Source: Pseudoalteromonas viridis (lineage in GTDB: Bacteria; Pseudomonadota; Gammaproteobacteria; Enterobacterales; Alteromonadaceae). Taken from it: DNA of 64,000 nt. Both the position numbers and the translations under genes were made by a program. Location of the stretch: positions 620,001 through 684,000 of the forward strand of contig NZ_CP072425.1 in the NCBI RefSeq assembly GCF_017742995.1. The letters run 5' to 3'. The notes beneath the pieces were generated by a model. It ran no database searches. It saw nothing but the letters and a program-made list of their open reading frames with translations, and was not told the DNA's origin. Of the stretch, positions 55,445 through 64,000 are shown one piece after another. Every line of letters begins with the position of its first letter. The stretch's first letter is position 1.

Positions 55445-57529
55445 ATGTCGCACCCCAATTTAGCCCAGTACGCCATCACCGACCTCAAGGGAGTCGGCCC
55501 TAAGGCCGCAGAGCGGCTGGCCAAATTGGGGATCCGCAGTGTCCAGGACATGTTGTTTCACCTGCCATTGCGCTATGAAGACAGAGCCAGAACCTACCGT
55601 ATTGCTGAGCTGATGCCGCACACTCATGTGAGTGTAGAGGGCGAAATAGAGCAGGCTAATATCACCTTCGGCAAACGCCGTATGCTGGTGTGTCAGATAA
55701 ACGATGGCACCGGCCGTATTACCCTGCGCTTTTTCAACTTCAGTGCGGCGCAAAAAAATGCCATGCAAAGCGGCAAAATCATGCGCTGCTTTGGTGAAGT
55801 GCGCCGTGGCCGGGTTGGTCTGGAAATGGCCCACCCCGAATACAGTATTCGCGATGAGCTGAGTGATACACCCCAAGGCGCCGATACTCTCACGCCGGTT
55901 TACCCGACCACGGAAGGGCTTAAACAACTGAGCATTCGTGCCATTGCCGAACAGGCCGTTGCTTTGCTGCACAAATACGACATTGACGATCATTTGCCGC
56001 AGCAGTTCCGCCCCAATCAGCTGAGCTTAAAAGAGGCCCTGCTGACGCTCCACCAGCCACCTCAGAACGTAGCGCTGGACCAGCTGGAACTGGGTCAGCA
56101 CCCGGCACAACAACGCCTTGCGTTTGAAGAATTGCTGGCGCAAAACCTTAGCCTGCTGCAACTCAGGCAGCAAGGCCAGGCCGTCAAGGCGGTATCACTG
56201 CCGCCTAATAATCTGTTAGAAACCGAGTTTCTGGCTCAGCTTCCCTTTAAACCTACCGCGGCCCAAAGCCGGGTGGTGGCCGAGATCAAAGGCGACTTGC
56301 AACAGCCCTACCCTATGATGCGTCTGGTGCAGGGTGATGTTGGCTCAGGTAAAACCCTGGTCGCAGCATTGAGTGCGCTGACCGCCATTGCCAAGGGCTA
56401 CCAGGTGGCATTGATGGCACCAACGGAAATTTTATCCGAGCAGCACAACATCAATTTCCAGAACTGGTTTGCAACATTGGGTATTGAAGTCGTCTGGCTT
56501 GCGGGTAAAACCAAAGGGAAAGAGCGCGAGCGAGTACTGGAGCGCATCAGCTCAGGTCAGGCGCAAATGGTGGTGGGCACCCATGCGCTGTTTCAGGAGC
56601 AAGTGCAGTTTAGCAATCTGGCCCTTATCATCATTGATGAACAACACCGCTTTGGCGTTCATCAGCGCCTGTCATTACGGGAAAAAGGCAAGTTTAACGA
56701 CTGCTATCCGCATCAGCTGGTCATGACGGCCACGCCAATTCCACGGACACTGGCAATGACTGCCTATGCCGATCTGGAAACCTCGGTGATCGATGAGCTG
56801 CCTCCCGGACGTACCCCTATCACGACCGTTGCCGTTCCGGATACCCGCCGCGAAGAAGTGATTGAGCGAGTGCGACGCGCCTGTATTGAGCAACAGCGAC
56901 AGGTGTATTGGGTCTGTACTTTGATTGATGAATCAGAGGCCCTGCAATGTCAGGCGGCCGAAGACACCGCAGAGCAGCTCACCAAAGCCCTGCCGGAGCT
57001 GAATATAGCCCTGGTTCATGGCCGTATGAAAGCGCAGGAAAAACAGCAGATCATGCAGGACTTTAAGCAGGCGCAAAGTCATGTACTGGTTGCAACGACT
57101 GTCATAGAGGTAGGCGTCGATGTGCCCAATGCCAGCCTGATCATTATAGAAAACCCGGAACGCCTGGGCCTGGCACAGCTACACCAGTTGCGTGGCCGGG
57201 TTGGCCGTGGCGACATCGCGTCGCATTGCCTGCTGCTTTATCATGCGCCTTTGTCAGCAACGGCACAAAAGCGCCTGGGCGTGCTACGCGACAGTAATGA
57301 TGGCTTTGTCATTGCCGAACGGGATCTGGAGATACGTGGCCCAGGTGAAGTACTGGGCACGCGCCAGACCGGCCTGGCCGAGCTGAAGATTGCCGATCTG
57401 AGCCGCGACAAAGTGCTACTACCTCAGGTGCGCAGCCTGGCCTTCACCCTATTGCAACAGCATCCTCAGGCAGTTGAGCCGCTGATCCAGCGCTGGCTGC
57501 CCAACCGCAGTGAATTTGCCATGGCTTAG
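55445..57529 (+). CDS. recG: ATP-dependent DNA helicase RecG
   Basis: A 694-residue helicase that reverses stalled forks and processes branched DNA. The N-terminal wedge/OB domain (about 1-150) starts with TDLKGVGPKAAERLAKLGI. The helicase core has Walker A QGDVGSGKTLVA, motif II IIDEQHRFGVHQR, TATPIPRTLAMT, and motif VI HQLRGRVGRGD. It is of normal length and is coupled to trmH by a 2-base gap. Confidence 0.97.
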   Translation: MSHPNLAQYAITDLKGVGPKAAERLAKLGIRSVQDMLFHLPLRYEDRARTYRIAELMPHTHVSVEGEIEQANITFGKRRMLVCQINDGTGRITLRFFNFSAAQKNAMQSGKIMRCFGEVRRGRVGLEMAHPEYSIRDELSDTPQGADTLTPVYPTTEGLKQLSIRAIAEQAVALLHKYDIDDHLPQQFRPNQLSLKEALLTLHQPPQNVALDQLELGQHPAQQRLAFEELLAQNLSLLQLRQQGQAVKAVSLPPNNLLETEFLAQLPFKPTAAQSRVVAEIKGDLQQPYPMMRLVQGDVGSGKTLVAALSALTAIAKGYQVALMAPTEILSEQHNINFQNWFATLGIEVVWLAGKTKGKERERVLERISSGQAQMVVGTHALFQEQVQFSNLALIIIDEQHRFGVHQRLSLREKGKFNDCYPHQLVMTATPIPRTLAMTAYADLETSVIDELPPGRTPITTVAVPDTRREEVIERVRRACIEQQRQVYWVCTLIDESEALQCQAAEDTAEQLTKALPELNIALVHGRMKAQEKQQIMQDFKQAQSHVLVATTVIEVGVDVPNASLIIIENPERLGLAQLHQLRGRVGRGDIASHCLLLYHAPLSATAQKRLGVLRDSNDGFVIAERDLEIRGPGEVLGTRQTGLAELKIADLSRDKVLLPQVRSLAFTLLQQHPQAVEPLIQRWLPNRSEFAMA

Positions 57530-57536
57530 TCATGGA

Positions 57537-57932
57537 TTATTTAAACGTCTCTGAGCGTTCAATGACTTCAATCTGGTAGCCGTCAGGATCGGCAATAAAG
57601 AAAAAGCGTGCTACCAGCGTATCGCCGTTGTAAAACGACTTCATCTCTTTGGGCTGGTAACCCAGCGCCTGTGCCTTTGCATGCACGGGCGCCAGATCAT
57701 CGACCACTACAGCAATATGACCATAGCCATTACCCAGCTCATAAGGCTGCCCAGTGCCATGATTCCAGGTCAGTTCCAGTTCAAATTCAGCCTCTTCATT
57801 GCCCAGGTAGACCAGGCTAAAATCATCAAACTCAATGCGCCTGCGCTCGCCCAGCGCTAATACATCGTGATAAAATGCCAGGGACTTTTGCAAGTCCATT
57901 ACCCTAACCATGCTGTGAATGAGTTTTGCCAT
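57537..57932 (-). CDS. VOC family protein, lactoylglutathione lyase-like (GloA)
   Basis: A 131-residue glyoxalase-fold metalloprotein. It has IHSMVRVMDLQKSLAFYHDVLAL, EFELELTWNHGT, GNGYGHIAVVVDDL and DPDGYQIEVIER, with His and Glu residues where glyoxalase I binds its metal. It may detoxify methylglyoxal, but substrate assignment within this superfamily is loose. AGAGGA lies 7 bases before ATG 57932. It is divergent from the ribbon-helix-helix gene; their starts are only 14 bases apart. Confidence 0.85.
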   Translation of the reverse strand: MAKLIHSMVRVMDLQKSLAFYHDVLALGERRRIEFDDFSLVYLGNEEAEFELELTWNHGTGQPYELGNGYGHIAVVVDDLAPVHAKAQALGYQPKEMKSFYNGDTLVARFFFIADPDGYQIEVIERSETFK

Positions 57933-57946
57933 CAAGGAGTCCTCTT

Positions 57947-58222
57947 ATGTGTGAATTATATGCTTCGGCCAATCCCGCCAGCTATGAGGTCATACGCCGT
58001 TCGATGCGTATCCAGGGGGCCGTAACCAGCCTGGCACTGGAGCGTCAGATCTGGGACCTGCTACAGGAGATAGCGACCGCAGAGCAGCTCAGCGTGGCCG
58101 AATTTGTCTCGACCCTCTATCAGGAGGTGCTGGAGCGTCAGGGCGAGGTAAAAAACCTGGCTTCTTTGTTACGGATCACCTGCTTAACCTACCTGGCCGA
58201 TCATACGCGTAGTCGCAGCTAA
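57947..58222 (+). CDS. Ribbon-helix-helix DNA-binding protein
   Basis: A 91-residue protein. The segment TSLALERQIWDLLQEIATAEQLSVAEFVSTLYQEVLER fits a ribbon-helix-helix (strand at about 29-33, helices to about 65), followed by a short helical tail. AAGGAG lies 7 bases before ATG 57947. It stands next to the recombinase-like gene on the same strand, 134 bases away, with which it may form a module. Confidence 0.75.
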   Translation: MCELYASANPASYEVIRRSMRIQGAVTSLALERQIWDLLQEIATAEQLSVAEFVSTLYQEVLERQGEVKNLASLLRITCLTYLADHTRSRS

Positions 58223-58356
58223 ATAGGTAGTATCTGGCTACTACATTGATATTAGACTTTTGCTTATTGCTAAAAGCCGATAAACTTATCTCAACTCATT
58301 CTTAGTAATCCTTTGAATTGTGTGAACTATTTAGGCACAAGGTATAGCGCTATCTT

Positions 58357-59040
58357 ATGAAATCTCATTTAGGCCGACGCGCATTTTCCAATATGGAGCT
58401 GTACACTCTGTTTAACGGCTACATTTATGGTGATGAAAAGCAAAAGCGTGAACAGCCGAAGCACTGGCACTTTTGGTTGCCTGTGCTGGCATATTACACC
58501 GGTGCCTACAGTGACGAGATTGGCAATCTAACCCTCTCAGATATCACCAAACAAGAACAAGTGCGCGGTTTCACTTTTACGACTCATGGTAAATTACAGG
58601 CCCGGTTTGTGCCCATTCATCCAGCGCTGTGGCACGCCGGATTACAGGATTACCTGCACTTTGTGGAGCGCCAGGGTCACACCCGGCTGATGTTTGATTT
58701 ACCGGCTAAATCGGGTCGCTTCAGTGAAAAAGTCAGGATCTGGTTTTCCGGAGAGGGAGAAAGGCTGGGATATTTGCAAAAATGTGGTCTGCCCAATGTC
58801 GACCAGCAAGGTATGAAAACCGCCATCAGCAGCCTGAGACTGAACTTTGAGCAGCAGATCCATATCTCCGCTATCCAGCAGGGTAACAAGGCCGCCATGC
58901 TCTATTTACTGGGGCTTAAGAATGATGGACAGGTTCTCACTCAACCCCAGGCACACCAGCTCAAACAGATCCTCACTCAGGTCAGGGTCATTAACCCCAA
59001 CATTCACTGGCAACGCTTTACAGAGCGTCATGGGCAATAA
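58357..59040 (+). CDS. Tyrosine-recombinase-like protein without catalytic residues
   Basis: A 227-residue protein similar to the C-terminal domain of phage-type integrases. FWLPVLAYYTGAYSDEIGNLTLSDI corresponds to the box I region (usually TGxRxxEI), but the catalytic Arg is replaced (GAYSDEI). KLQARFVPIHPALWHAGLQDYL matches the following strand-helix. No HxxR box or active-site Tyr context can be found afterwards, and no N-terminal arm-binding domain is present. It looks like an ancient integrase turned into a DNA-binding or structural protein. A terminator follows at 59091-59107. Confidence 0.7.
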   Translation: MKSHLGRRAFSNMELYTLFNGYIYGDEKQKREQPKHWHFWLPVLAYYTGAYSDEIGNLTLSDITKQEQVRGFTFTTHGKLQARFVPIHPALWHAGLQDYLHFVERQGHTRLMFDLPAKSGRFSEKVRIWFSGEGERLGYLQKCGLPNVDQQGMKTAISSLRLNFEQQIHISAIQQGNKAAMLYLLGLKNDGQVLTQPQAHQLKQILTQVRVINPNIHWQRFTERHGQ

Positions 59041-59084
59041 TATGGCAAGCGCTGTGCAATTAGCCTGAACTGAATACCAGGCAC

Positions 59085-59112
59085 AAAAAACCCGACGTGA
59101 TGTCGGGCTTTC
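59085..59112. terminator. Bidirectional terminator between the recombinase-like gene and galU
   Basis: Arms CCCGAC (59091-59096) and GTCGGG (59102-59107), with six A before and TTT after. Confidence 0.8.
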
Positions 59113-59130
59113 ATATCATAAGAGCTAAGG

Positions 59131-60006
59131 TTACAGGGCCTTCACAAACTCACTGAAATCCTTACCCAGTTTTTCGTCACGCATTGCGTATTCAACGATG
59201 GCTTTCAGGTAACCCAGCTTATCACCGCAGTCATGCGCGCGGCCACTCATGTGGAACGCTTCAACAGTTTCACTTTCCATCAGCATATCAATCGCATCAG
59301 TAAGCTGAATTTCGCCACCGGCTCCCAGCGGGGTGCGCTCCAGTAATGGCCAGATATTACGTGACAAAACATAGCGACCCACAACAGCCAGGTTTGAAGG
59401 TGCTTTGTCTACCGGCGGCTTCTCAACCATATGCTTGATTGGTGCACTTTCGCCCGGCTTGAGCCCAACTCCCAGGATATCTGCAATACCATACTTATTC
59501 ACGTCTTGCTGTGGCACAGGTTCAAGCATTATCTGACTTAGCTTGGTCTCGGAAAACCTGTTAACCATGGCTGCCAGGTTTTCCTTACTCTGATCTGCGG
59601 TATACTCGTCAAGGATCACATCTGGTAAAACCACCACAAAGTCATCATCACCAACTATGGGCTTGGCACACAGCACAGCATGACCTAACCCCTTCGCTTC
59701 ACCCTGCCTTACATGCATGATAGTAACGCCGTCAGGGCAGATTGAGCGTACTTCTTCCAGCAGTGTACGCTTAACACGCATTTCCAAGGTTGCTTCCAGC
59801 TCAAAACTGGTATCAAAGTGGTTCTCAATAGCATTTTTTGACGAGTGAGTAACTAAGACGATTTCGGAAATGCCCGCAGCTGCACACTCTTTCACTATAT
59901 ACTGAATAAGAGGTTTATCGACTAAAGGCAGCATCTCCTTAGGAATAGCCTTTGTCATAGGTAACATGCGCGTACCAAGTCCAGCGACGGGTATTACAGC
60001 TTTCAT
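59131..60006 (-). CDS. galU: UTP-glucose-1-phosphate uridylyltransferase
   Basis: A 291-residue enzyme making UDP-glucose for surface polysaccharides. It has [30 protein letters not shown] (read as [17 protein letters not shown]), [22 protein letters not shown] and [20 protein letters not shown] (read as [12 protein letters not shown]). It is monocistronic with terminators on both sides. Confidence 0.96.
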   Translation of the reverse strand: MKAVIPVAGLGTRMLPMTKAIPKEMLPLVDKPLIQYIVKECAAAGISEIVLVTHSSKNAIENHFDTSFELEATLEMRVKRTLLEEVRSICPDGVTIMHVRQGEAKGLGHAVLCAKPIVGDDDFVVVLPDVILDEYTADQSKENLAAMVNRFSETKLSQIMLEPVPQQDVNKYGIADILGVGLKPGESAPIKHMVEKPPVDKAPSNLAVVGRYVLSRNIWPLLERTPLGAGGEIQLTDAIDMLMESETVEAFHMSGRAHDCGDKLGYLKAIVEYAMRDEKLGKDFSEFVKAL

Positions 60007-60138
60007 AGTTCATCCATTATTACATTGAAATGGTGGAATATTTTCTCACCATATAAGTATTCATATAACAGACTATTCTAATAGAATACGCCGACAGTGC
60101 AAGTTTGGTAATATGCCTTTCATATAAGGACATTAATA

Positions 60139-60172
60139 AAAAATGCCCGAACACACAAGGTGTCGGGCATTT
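60139..60172 (-). terminator. Probable terminator after the DUF3718 gene
   Basis: Stem AAATGCCCGA.../...TCGGGCATTT with the extension ACAC/GTGT and a small loop. A and T runs flank it. It lies about 47 bases after the DUF3718 stop. Confidence 0.75.
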
Positions 60173-60218
60173 CTGAAAATATTTTACTGCTGCCAGATGC
60201 TAAGGTCTTTGCACGCTC

Positions 60219-60593
60219 TTAAAGACCTGCACGCTTCTTGATGGCTGCAATCAGAGCAGAACCACCGTGACCATTGCTCTCGGCCCAAGCGATATCAGCA
60301 CCGTCTTCTAGCGCACTTTTAGGCAAGCTTTTGACGATAAATTCACCTGCATCTACCGCATTACTCGCGATAGCGTGACGTAGCATGTTGTTGCCATTAC
60401 ACTGTACTGAGTCGTATACGTTACGGATTTTAACCCGAGAGCTCTTTAGTGTACTACGGATCCGTCTTTTATCGTCGGCCGCAATGTATTCACACAAAGA
60501 CACGGCTAACTGATCGTTTGCTTTGCTCGCAAAACTTACTGTTAATGCAGAAACGCCAAGACTCACACCAATAACTAAAGGAATTACTTTCAT
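60219..60593 (-). CDS. DUF3718 domain secreted protein
   Basis: A 124-residue protein with a signal peptide (residues 1-22, ending near SFASKA-ND). The mature part has the conserved LCEYIAADDKRRIRSTLKSSRVKIRNVYDSVQCNGNNML (read as LCEYIAADDKRRIRSTLK and SVQCNGNNML), with two Cys that probably form a disulphide. This DUF3718 domain is common in Alteromonadales and has no known function. ATG 60593 has AGGTGA 7 bases upstream. It is monocistronic. Confidence 0.82.
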   Translation of the reverse strand: MKVIPLVIGVSLGVSALTVSFASKANDQLAVSLCEYIAADDKRRIRSTLKSSRVKIRNVYDSVQCNGNNMLRHAIASNAVDAGEFIVKSLPKSALEDGADIAWAESNGHGGSALIAAIKKRAGL

Positions 60594-60670
60594 CACCAAT
60601 CACCTAGTACTTTTTTCGTAAGAACAAACGCTCAATATTGTATCAACCAATACAATTGTTAGCAACAAAG

Positions 60671-61162
60671 TTATATTCCTTTATTTAGAGTTACGAACTT
60701 ATAACTATACAAATTTTTCTCATCTGCTTCAAAAGCTTCGCATGCAACTTGGTGCCATTCACCCACCTGAGTATGGTCTGGAAAGCGCGTATCGCCTGAA
60801 ACATCCAAGTCTATGTATGTTAAATAGAGCCTGTTACTTAAGGGTAGAAACTGTTCATAAATATTTCCACCCCCAATGATCATAACTTCTTCACATCCAT
60901 CAACTAAGGTCAAAGCGTCTTGTGGTGATGAAACCACTTCAATACCCTCAGCGCTGTAATTTGGGTTGCGGCTGACCACAATATTTCGCCTGCCTGGGAG
61001 CGGTCGGCCTATTGATTCAAATGTTTTGCGCCCCATCACCACAGGTTTGTTTAAGGTAACCGCTTTAAAATGTTTCAAGTCGGCCGGTAAATGCCAGGGC
61101 ATGGCGTTATCATCGCCAATGATACGCCCGTTTGCCATCGCAGCAATCATTGATATTATCAC
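60671..61162 (-). CDS. folA: Dihydrofolate reductase
   Basis: A 163-residue DHFR that regenerates tetrahydrofolate. It has MIAAMANGRIIGDDNAMPWHLPADLKHFK (read as IIGDDNAMPWHLPADL, with the catalytic Asp inside the second part), NKPVVMGRKTFESIGRPLPGR and EVMIIGGGNIYEQFLP. I choose GTG 61162 because GGAG lies 6 bases upstream and the N-terminus then matches Vibrio and E. coli; the longer frame from GTG 61174 has no ribosome site. Only a short gap separates it from the obgE terminator. Confidence 0.93.
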   Translation of the reverse strand: MIISMIAAMANGRIIGDDNAMPWHLPADLKHFKAVTLNKPVVMGRKTFESIGRPLPGRRNIVVSRNPNYSAEGIEVVSSPQDALTLVDGCEEVMIIGGGNIYEQFLPLSNRLYLTYIDLDVSGDTRFPDHTQVGEWHQVACEAFEADEKNLYSYKFVTLNKGI

Positions 61163-61190
61163 AACATACTCCACTCATACTTTTATACTA

Positions 61191-61213
61191 AAAAAGGGCC
61201 TAAGGCCCTTTTT
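61191..61213 (-). terminator. Terminator of the rplU-rpmA-obgE unit
   Basis: AAAAAGGGCC and GGCCCTTTTT around TAA, 40 bases after the obgE stop on the minus strand. Because it lies only 28 bases before the folA start, the folA promoter must overlap it or folA is read by leak-through. Confidence 0.88.
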
Positions 61214-61252
61214 ATGCCAATCCGCTTCGGTGAGTTCAAATACGGATCGTGC

Positions 61253-62422
<1,170 letters not shown>

Positions 62423-62552
62423 TCAGCACCTGCTATTATAGCAAGTTCATAGCGGCTTGATCAGCATGGTCAAATGCCTAACTACCGGTCTGTGGCGCGT
62501 TTTTGACAGGAATAAGGTTAGAGCAAAATTCAGGCTCTGCTCTATAAAAACA

Positions 62553-62580
62553 AAAAACCCCGCCTAAGCGGGGTTTTTCA
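62553..62580 (-). terminator. Strong terminator after rpmA
   Basis: Arms AAAAACCCCGC (62554-62564) and GCGGGGTTTTT (62569-62579) around CTAA. It lies 17 bases after the rpmA stop, so obgE likely has its own promoter or depends on read-through. Confidence 0.9.
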
Positions 62581-62596
62581 GTATTCTTTTTACCGA

Positions 62597-62854
62597 TTAC
62601 TCAGCAATGATGCTAACGTATTTACGGTTTAAAGGACCTTTCTGCTCAAAAACAACTTTACCGTCTGCTTTTGCGAAGATTGTGTGGTCTTTACCGATAC
62701 CTGCGTTAGTACCAGCGTGGAACTTAGTACCACGTTGACGAACAATGATGTTACCCGCAAGTACTGATTCGCCACCGAAACGCTTAACACCTAAGCGTTT
62801 ACTTTCTGAATCGCGACCGTTACGAGTACTACCAGCTGCCTTCTTATGTGCCAT
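62597..62854 (-). CDS. rpmA: 50S ribosomal protein L27
   Basis: An 85-residue protein with the conserved start [20 protein letters not shown] and [15 protein letters not shown]. Its N-terminus reaches the peptidyl transferase centre. It lies 19 bases after rplU, the standard pairing. Confidence 0.98.
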   Translation of the reverse strand: MAHKKAAGSTRNGRDSESKRLGVKRFGGESVLAGNIIVRQRGTKFHAGTNAGIGKDHTIFAKADGKVVFEQKGPLNRKYVSIIAE

Positions 62855-62873
62855 CTTTCTGTACCTCTAAAAA

Positions 62874-63185
62874 TTAAGCGCTAATGCCAGTGATTTTAAC
62901 TTCAGTGAACCACTGACGGTGGCCCATCTGCTTGCGAGAATGCTTACGACGTCTAAATTTAACGATCTTAATTTTCTCGCCACGACCGTGAGATACAACC
63001 TCAGCTGTAATCTTACCACCGTTTACGAACGGCGCACCGATCTCGATTTTTTCACCATCAGCTACAAGAAGTACTGAATCAAATTCAATTGATGCACCAG
63101 TCTCAACGTCTAGTTTCTCTAGACGAATTGTTTGACCTTCAGTCACACGGTGCTGTTTACCACCACTTTGGAAAACCGCGTACAT
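62874..63185 (-). CDS. rplU: 50S ribosomal protein L21
   Basis: A 103-residue protein. [18 protein letters not shown] marks the true start at 63185, supported by GGAG 6 bases upstream; the longer open frame adds 17 non-conserved residues. [19 protein letters not shown] near the C-terminus is typical. Confidence 0.97.
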   Translation of the reverse strand: MYAVFQSGGKQHRVTEGQTIRLEKLDVETGASIEFDSVLLVADGEKIEIGAPFVNGGKITAEVVSHGRGEKIKIVKFRRRKHSRKQMGHRQWFTEVKITGISA

Positions 63186-63236
63186 AATTAACTCCGTCTG
63201 TGCGCCCTCAAATCGACGCAACTTAATATTCTTCAA

Positions 63237-63543
63237 TAGGGCGCGAAGTTTACGCTAATGTGCCACTTCGCGCAAGCCCTAGATCGCAAATAAATGAATA
63301 AAAAATAGCTAACTTGAGGGCGTAATAATATTTTCATTTATTCTAACGAAAAGGTGTGATAAGCCAAGCTATTTTTTGCTTTTTCCACACACATATTCTG
63401 ATCACAAACCGAGGTTTAGTACAAAAAACACACAAAAGCACCGATTTTTTAACCTCTATCACGGCAAGTTATCGAGTCGTGGAGATTTTTAATGTACACT
63501 TGCGACTCGAACATCCCTGAATGAGGCTTTAGCTCGGAGCGTT
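63237..63543. other. Divergent promoter region of rplU and ispB
   Basis: About 360 bases between the two start codons, AT-rich in the middle. An inverted repeat TCGAGTCG/CGACTCGA (63472-63479, 63503-63510) lies 34-72 bases before ispB. No gene is seen. Confidence 0.5.
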
Positions 63544-64000
63544 ATGGATATCAAAGCGATCCAGAGATTGATTGAGCAAGACATGCTTGCCGTTAATCAA
63601 CTTATCAGCGACCAAATGCAATCTGACGTCGCACTGGTTAATCAACTTGGCTTATATATAGTCAATAGTGGTGGTAAAAGGATCCGTCCGATGCTGGCAC
63701 TTTTGGTTGCCAAAGCATTGGGCTATCAGGGCGATAAGCACATTACACTGGCAACTATCATCGAATTTATCCACACTGCCACTTTGTTACATGACGATGT
63801 GGTTGATGAATCAGCTTTACGTCGTGGTGAGCCTACAGCCAACGCCGAATTTGGTAACGCCGCCAGTGTGTTAGTTGGCGACTTTATATACACTCGCTCT
63901 TTTCAGTTGATGGTTGGACTGGAAAATATGGAAGTGATGCAGATCCTGGCAGATGCAACCAATGTGATTGCTGAAGGTGAGGTGTTACAGCTTATGAACT
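63544..64000 (+). CDS. ispB: Octaprenyl diphosphate synthase, 5' part
   Basis: The first 152 residues of a trans-isoprenyl diphosphate synthase that makes the ubiquinone side chain; the gene runs off the window. It has MDIKAIQRLIEQDM at the start, SGGKRIRPMLALL, the first Asp-rich motif in LLHDDVVDESALRRG, and GDFIYTRSFQLM. Its position divergent from rplU-rpmA-obgE is the same as in E. coli. Confidence 0.95.
   Translation, partial: MDIKAIQRLIEQDMLAVNQLISDQMQSDVALVNQLGLYIVNSGGKRIRPMLALLVAKALGYQGDKHITLATIIEFIHTATLLHDDVVDESALRRGEPTANAEFGNAASVLVGDFIYTRSFQLMVGLENMEVMQILADATNVIAEGEVLQLMN

Noticed and set aside
58357..59040. Active site-specific integrase of an island
   Set aside because: The catalytic Arg, HxxR and Tyr boxes are missing, and no att-like repeats or island genes flank it.

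Overview
The window is chromosomal DNA of a marine gammaproteobacterium of the order Alteromonadales. Protein sequences and gene order (sfsA-dksA-gluQ-pcnB-folK-panB-panC, epd-pgk-fba, gmk-rpoZ-spoT-trmH-recG, obgE-rpmA-rplU//ispB, asnA//asnC, rph//yicC) fit Pseudoalteromonas. Base composition looks nearly balanced, so one of the higher-GC pigmented species is a guess. I see no rRNA, tRNA, CRISPR array, complete insertion sequence or prophage.

Layout. 1-3.3 kb: envelope genes envC (cut by the window edge), a C-terminal processing protease and a divergent polysaccharide deacetylase, then a MITE-like repeat and a CBS-domain protein. 3.4-11.3 kb: pepB facing away from sfsA, dksA, gluQ, pcnB, folK, panB and panC, then a small Cys-rich lipoprotein. 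pcnB appears to start at AUU, as in E. coli. 11.3-14.6 kb: pstS-phoR-phoB, with Pho-box half-sites before both pstS and phoB. 14.9-19.8 kb: a porin and epd-pgk-fba, separated by a non-coding stretch with fifteen GATC sites in about 300 bp. 20-28.3 kb: an acetate-type symporter module (DUF4212 plus SSS permease), a cNMP/CBS/DUF294 protein coupled to a DnaQ-like exonuclease, and a CrbS/MxtR-type symporter-histidine kinase. 28.3-33.3 kb: an active-looking diguanylate cyclase, panP (PLP aspartate decarboxylase, probable beta-alanine source for PanC) and a degenerate GGDEF-EAL protein. 33.4-40.6 kb: a TrmB-like methyltransferase, an ABC-2 exporter, ubiX-mpl, pyrE, rph and yicC.

40.6-47.3 kb is the accessory region, lying between yicC and gmk, which are close neighbours in many relatives. 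It holds a HEAT-repeat protein, a two-gene HTH operon with two palindromic operators, a SEC-C protein, an unknown protein, a Uma2-family protein, two tiny genes not found by ordinary gene calling, and a MerR-methyltransferase fusion. One tiny gene encodes a 43-residue peptide whose N-terminal half matches a double-glycine bacteriocin/RiPP leader. A near-copy of the yicC terminator lies 2.6 kb downstream and brackets the HEAT and HTH genes, which suggests insertion.

47.3-64 kb is mostly core: gmk, rpoZ, spoT, ridA, a FapA-family protein, asnA//asnC with a palindromic operator, trmH, recG and gloA. A ribbon-helix-helix protein and a tyrosine-recombinase-like protein without its catalytic residues follow. 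Then come galU, a DUF3718 protein, folA, obgE, rpmA, rplU and the 5' part of ispB.

The best candidates for something undescribed are the leader-peptide gene at 45.7 kb, the GATC array at 16 kb, the HTH pair at 42.5 kb and the recombinase-like protein at 58.4 kb.
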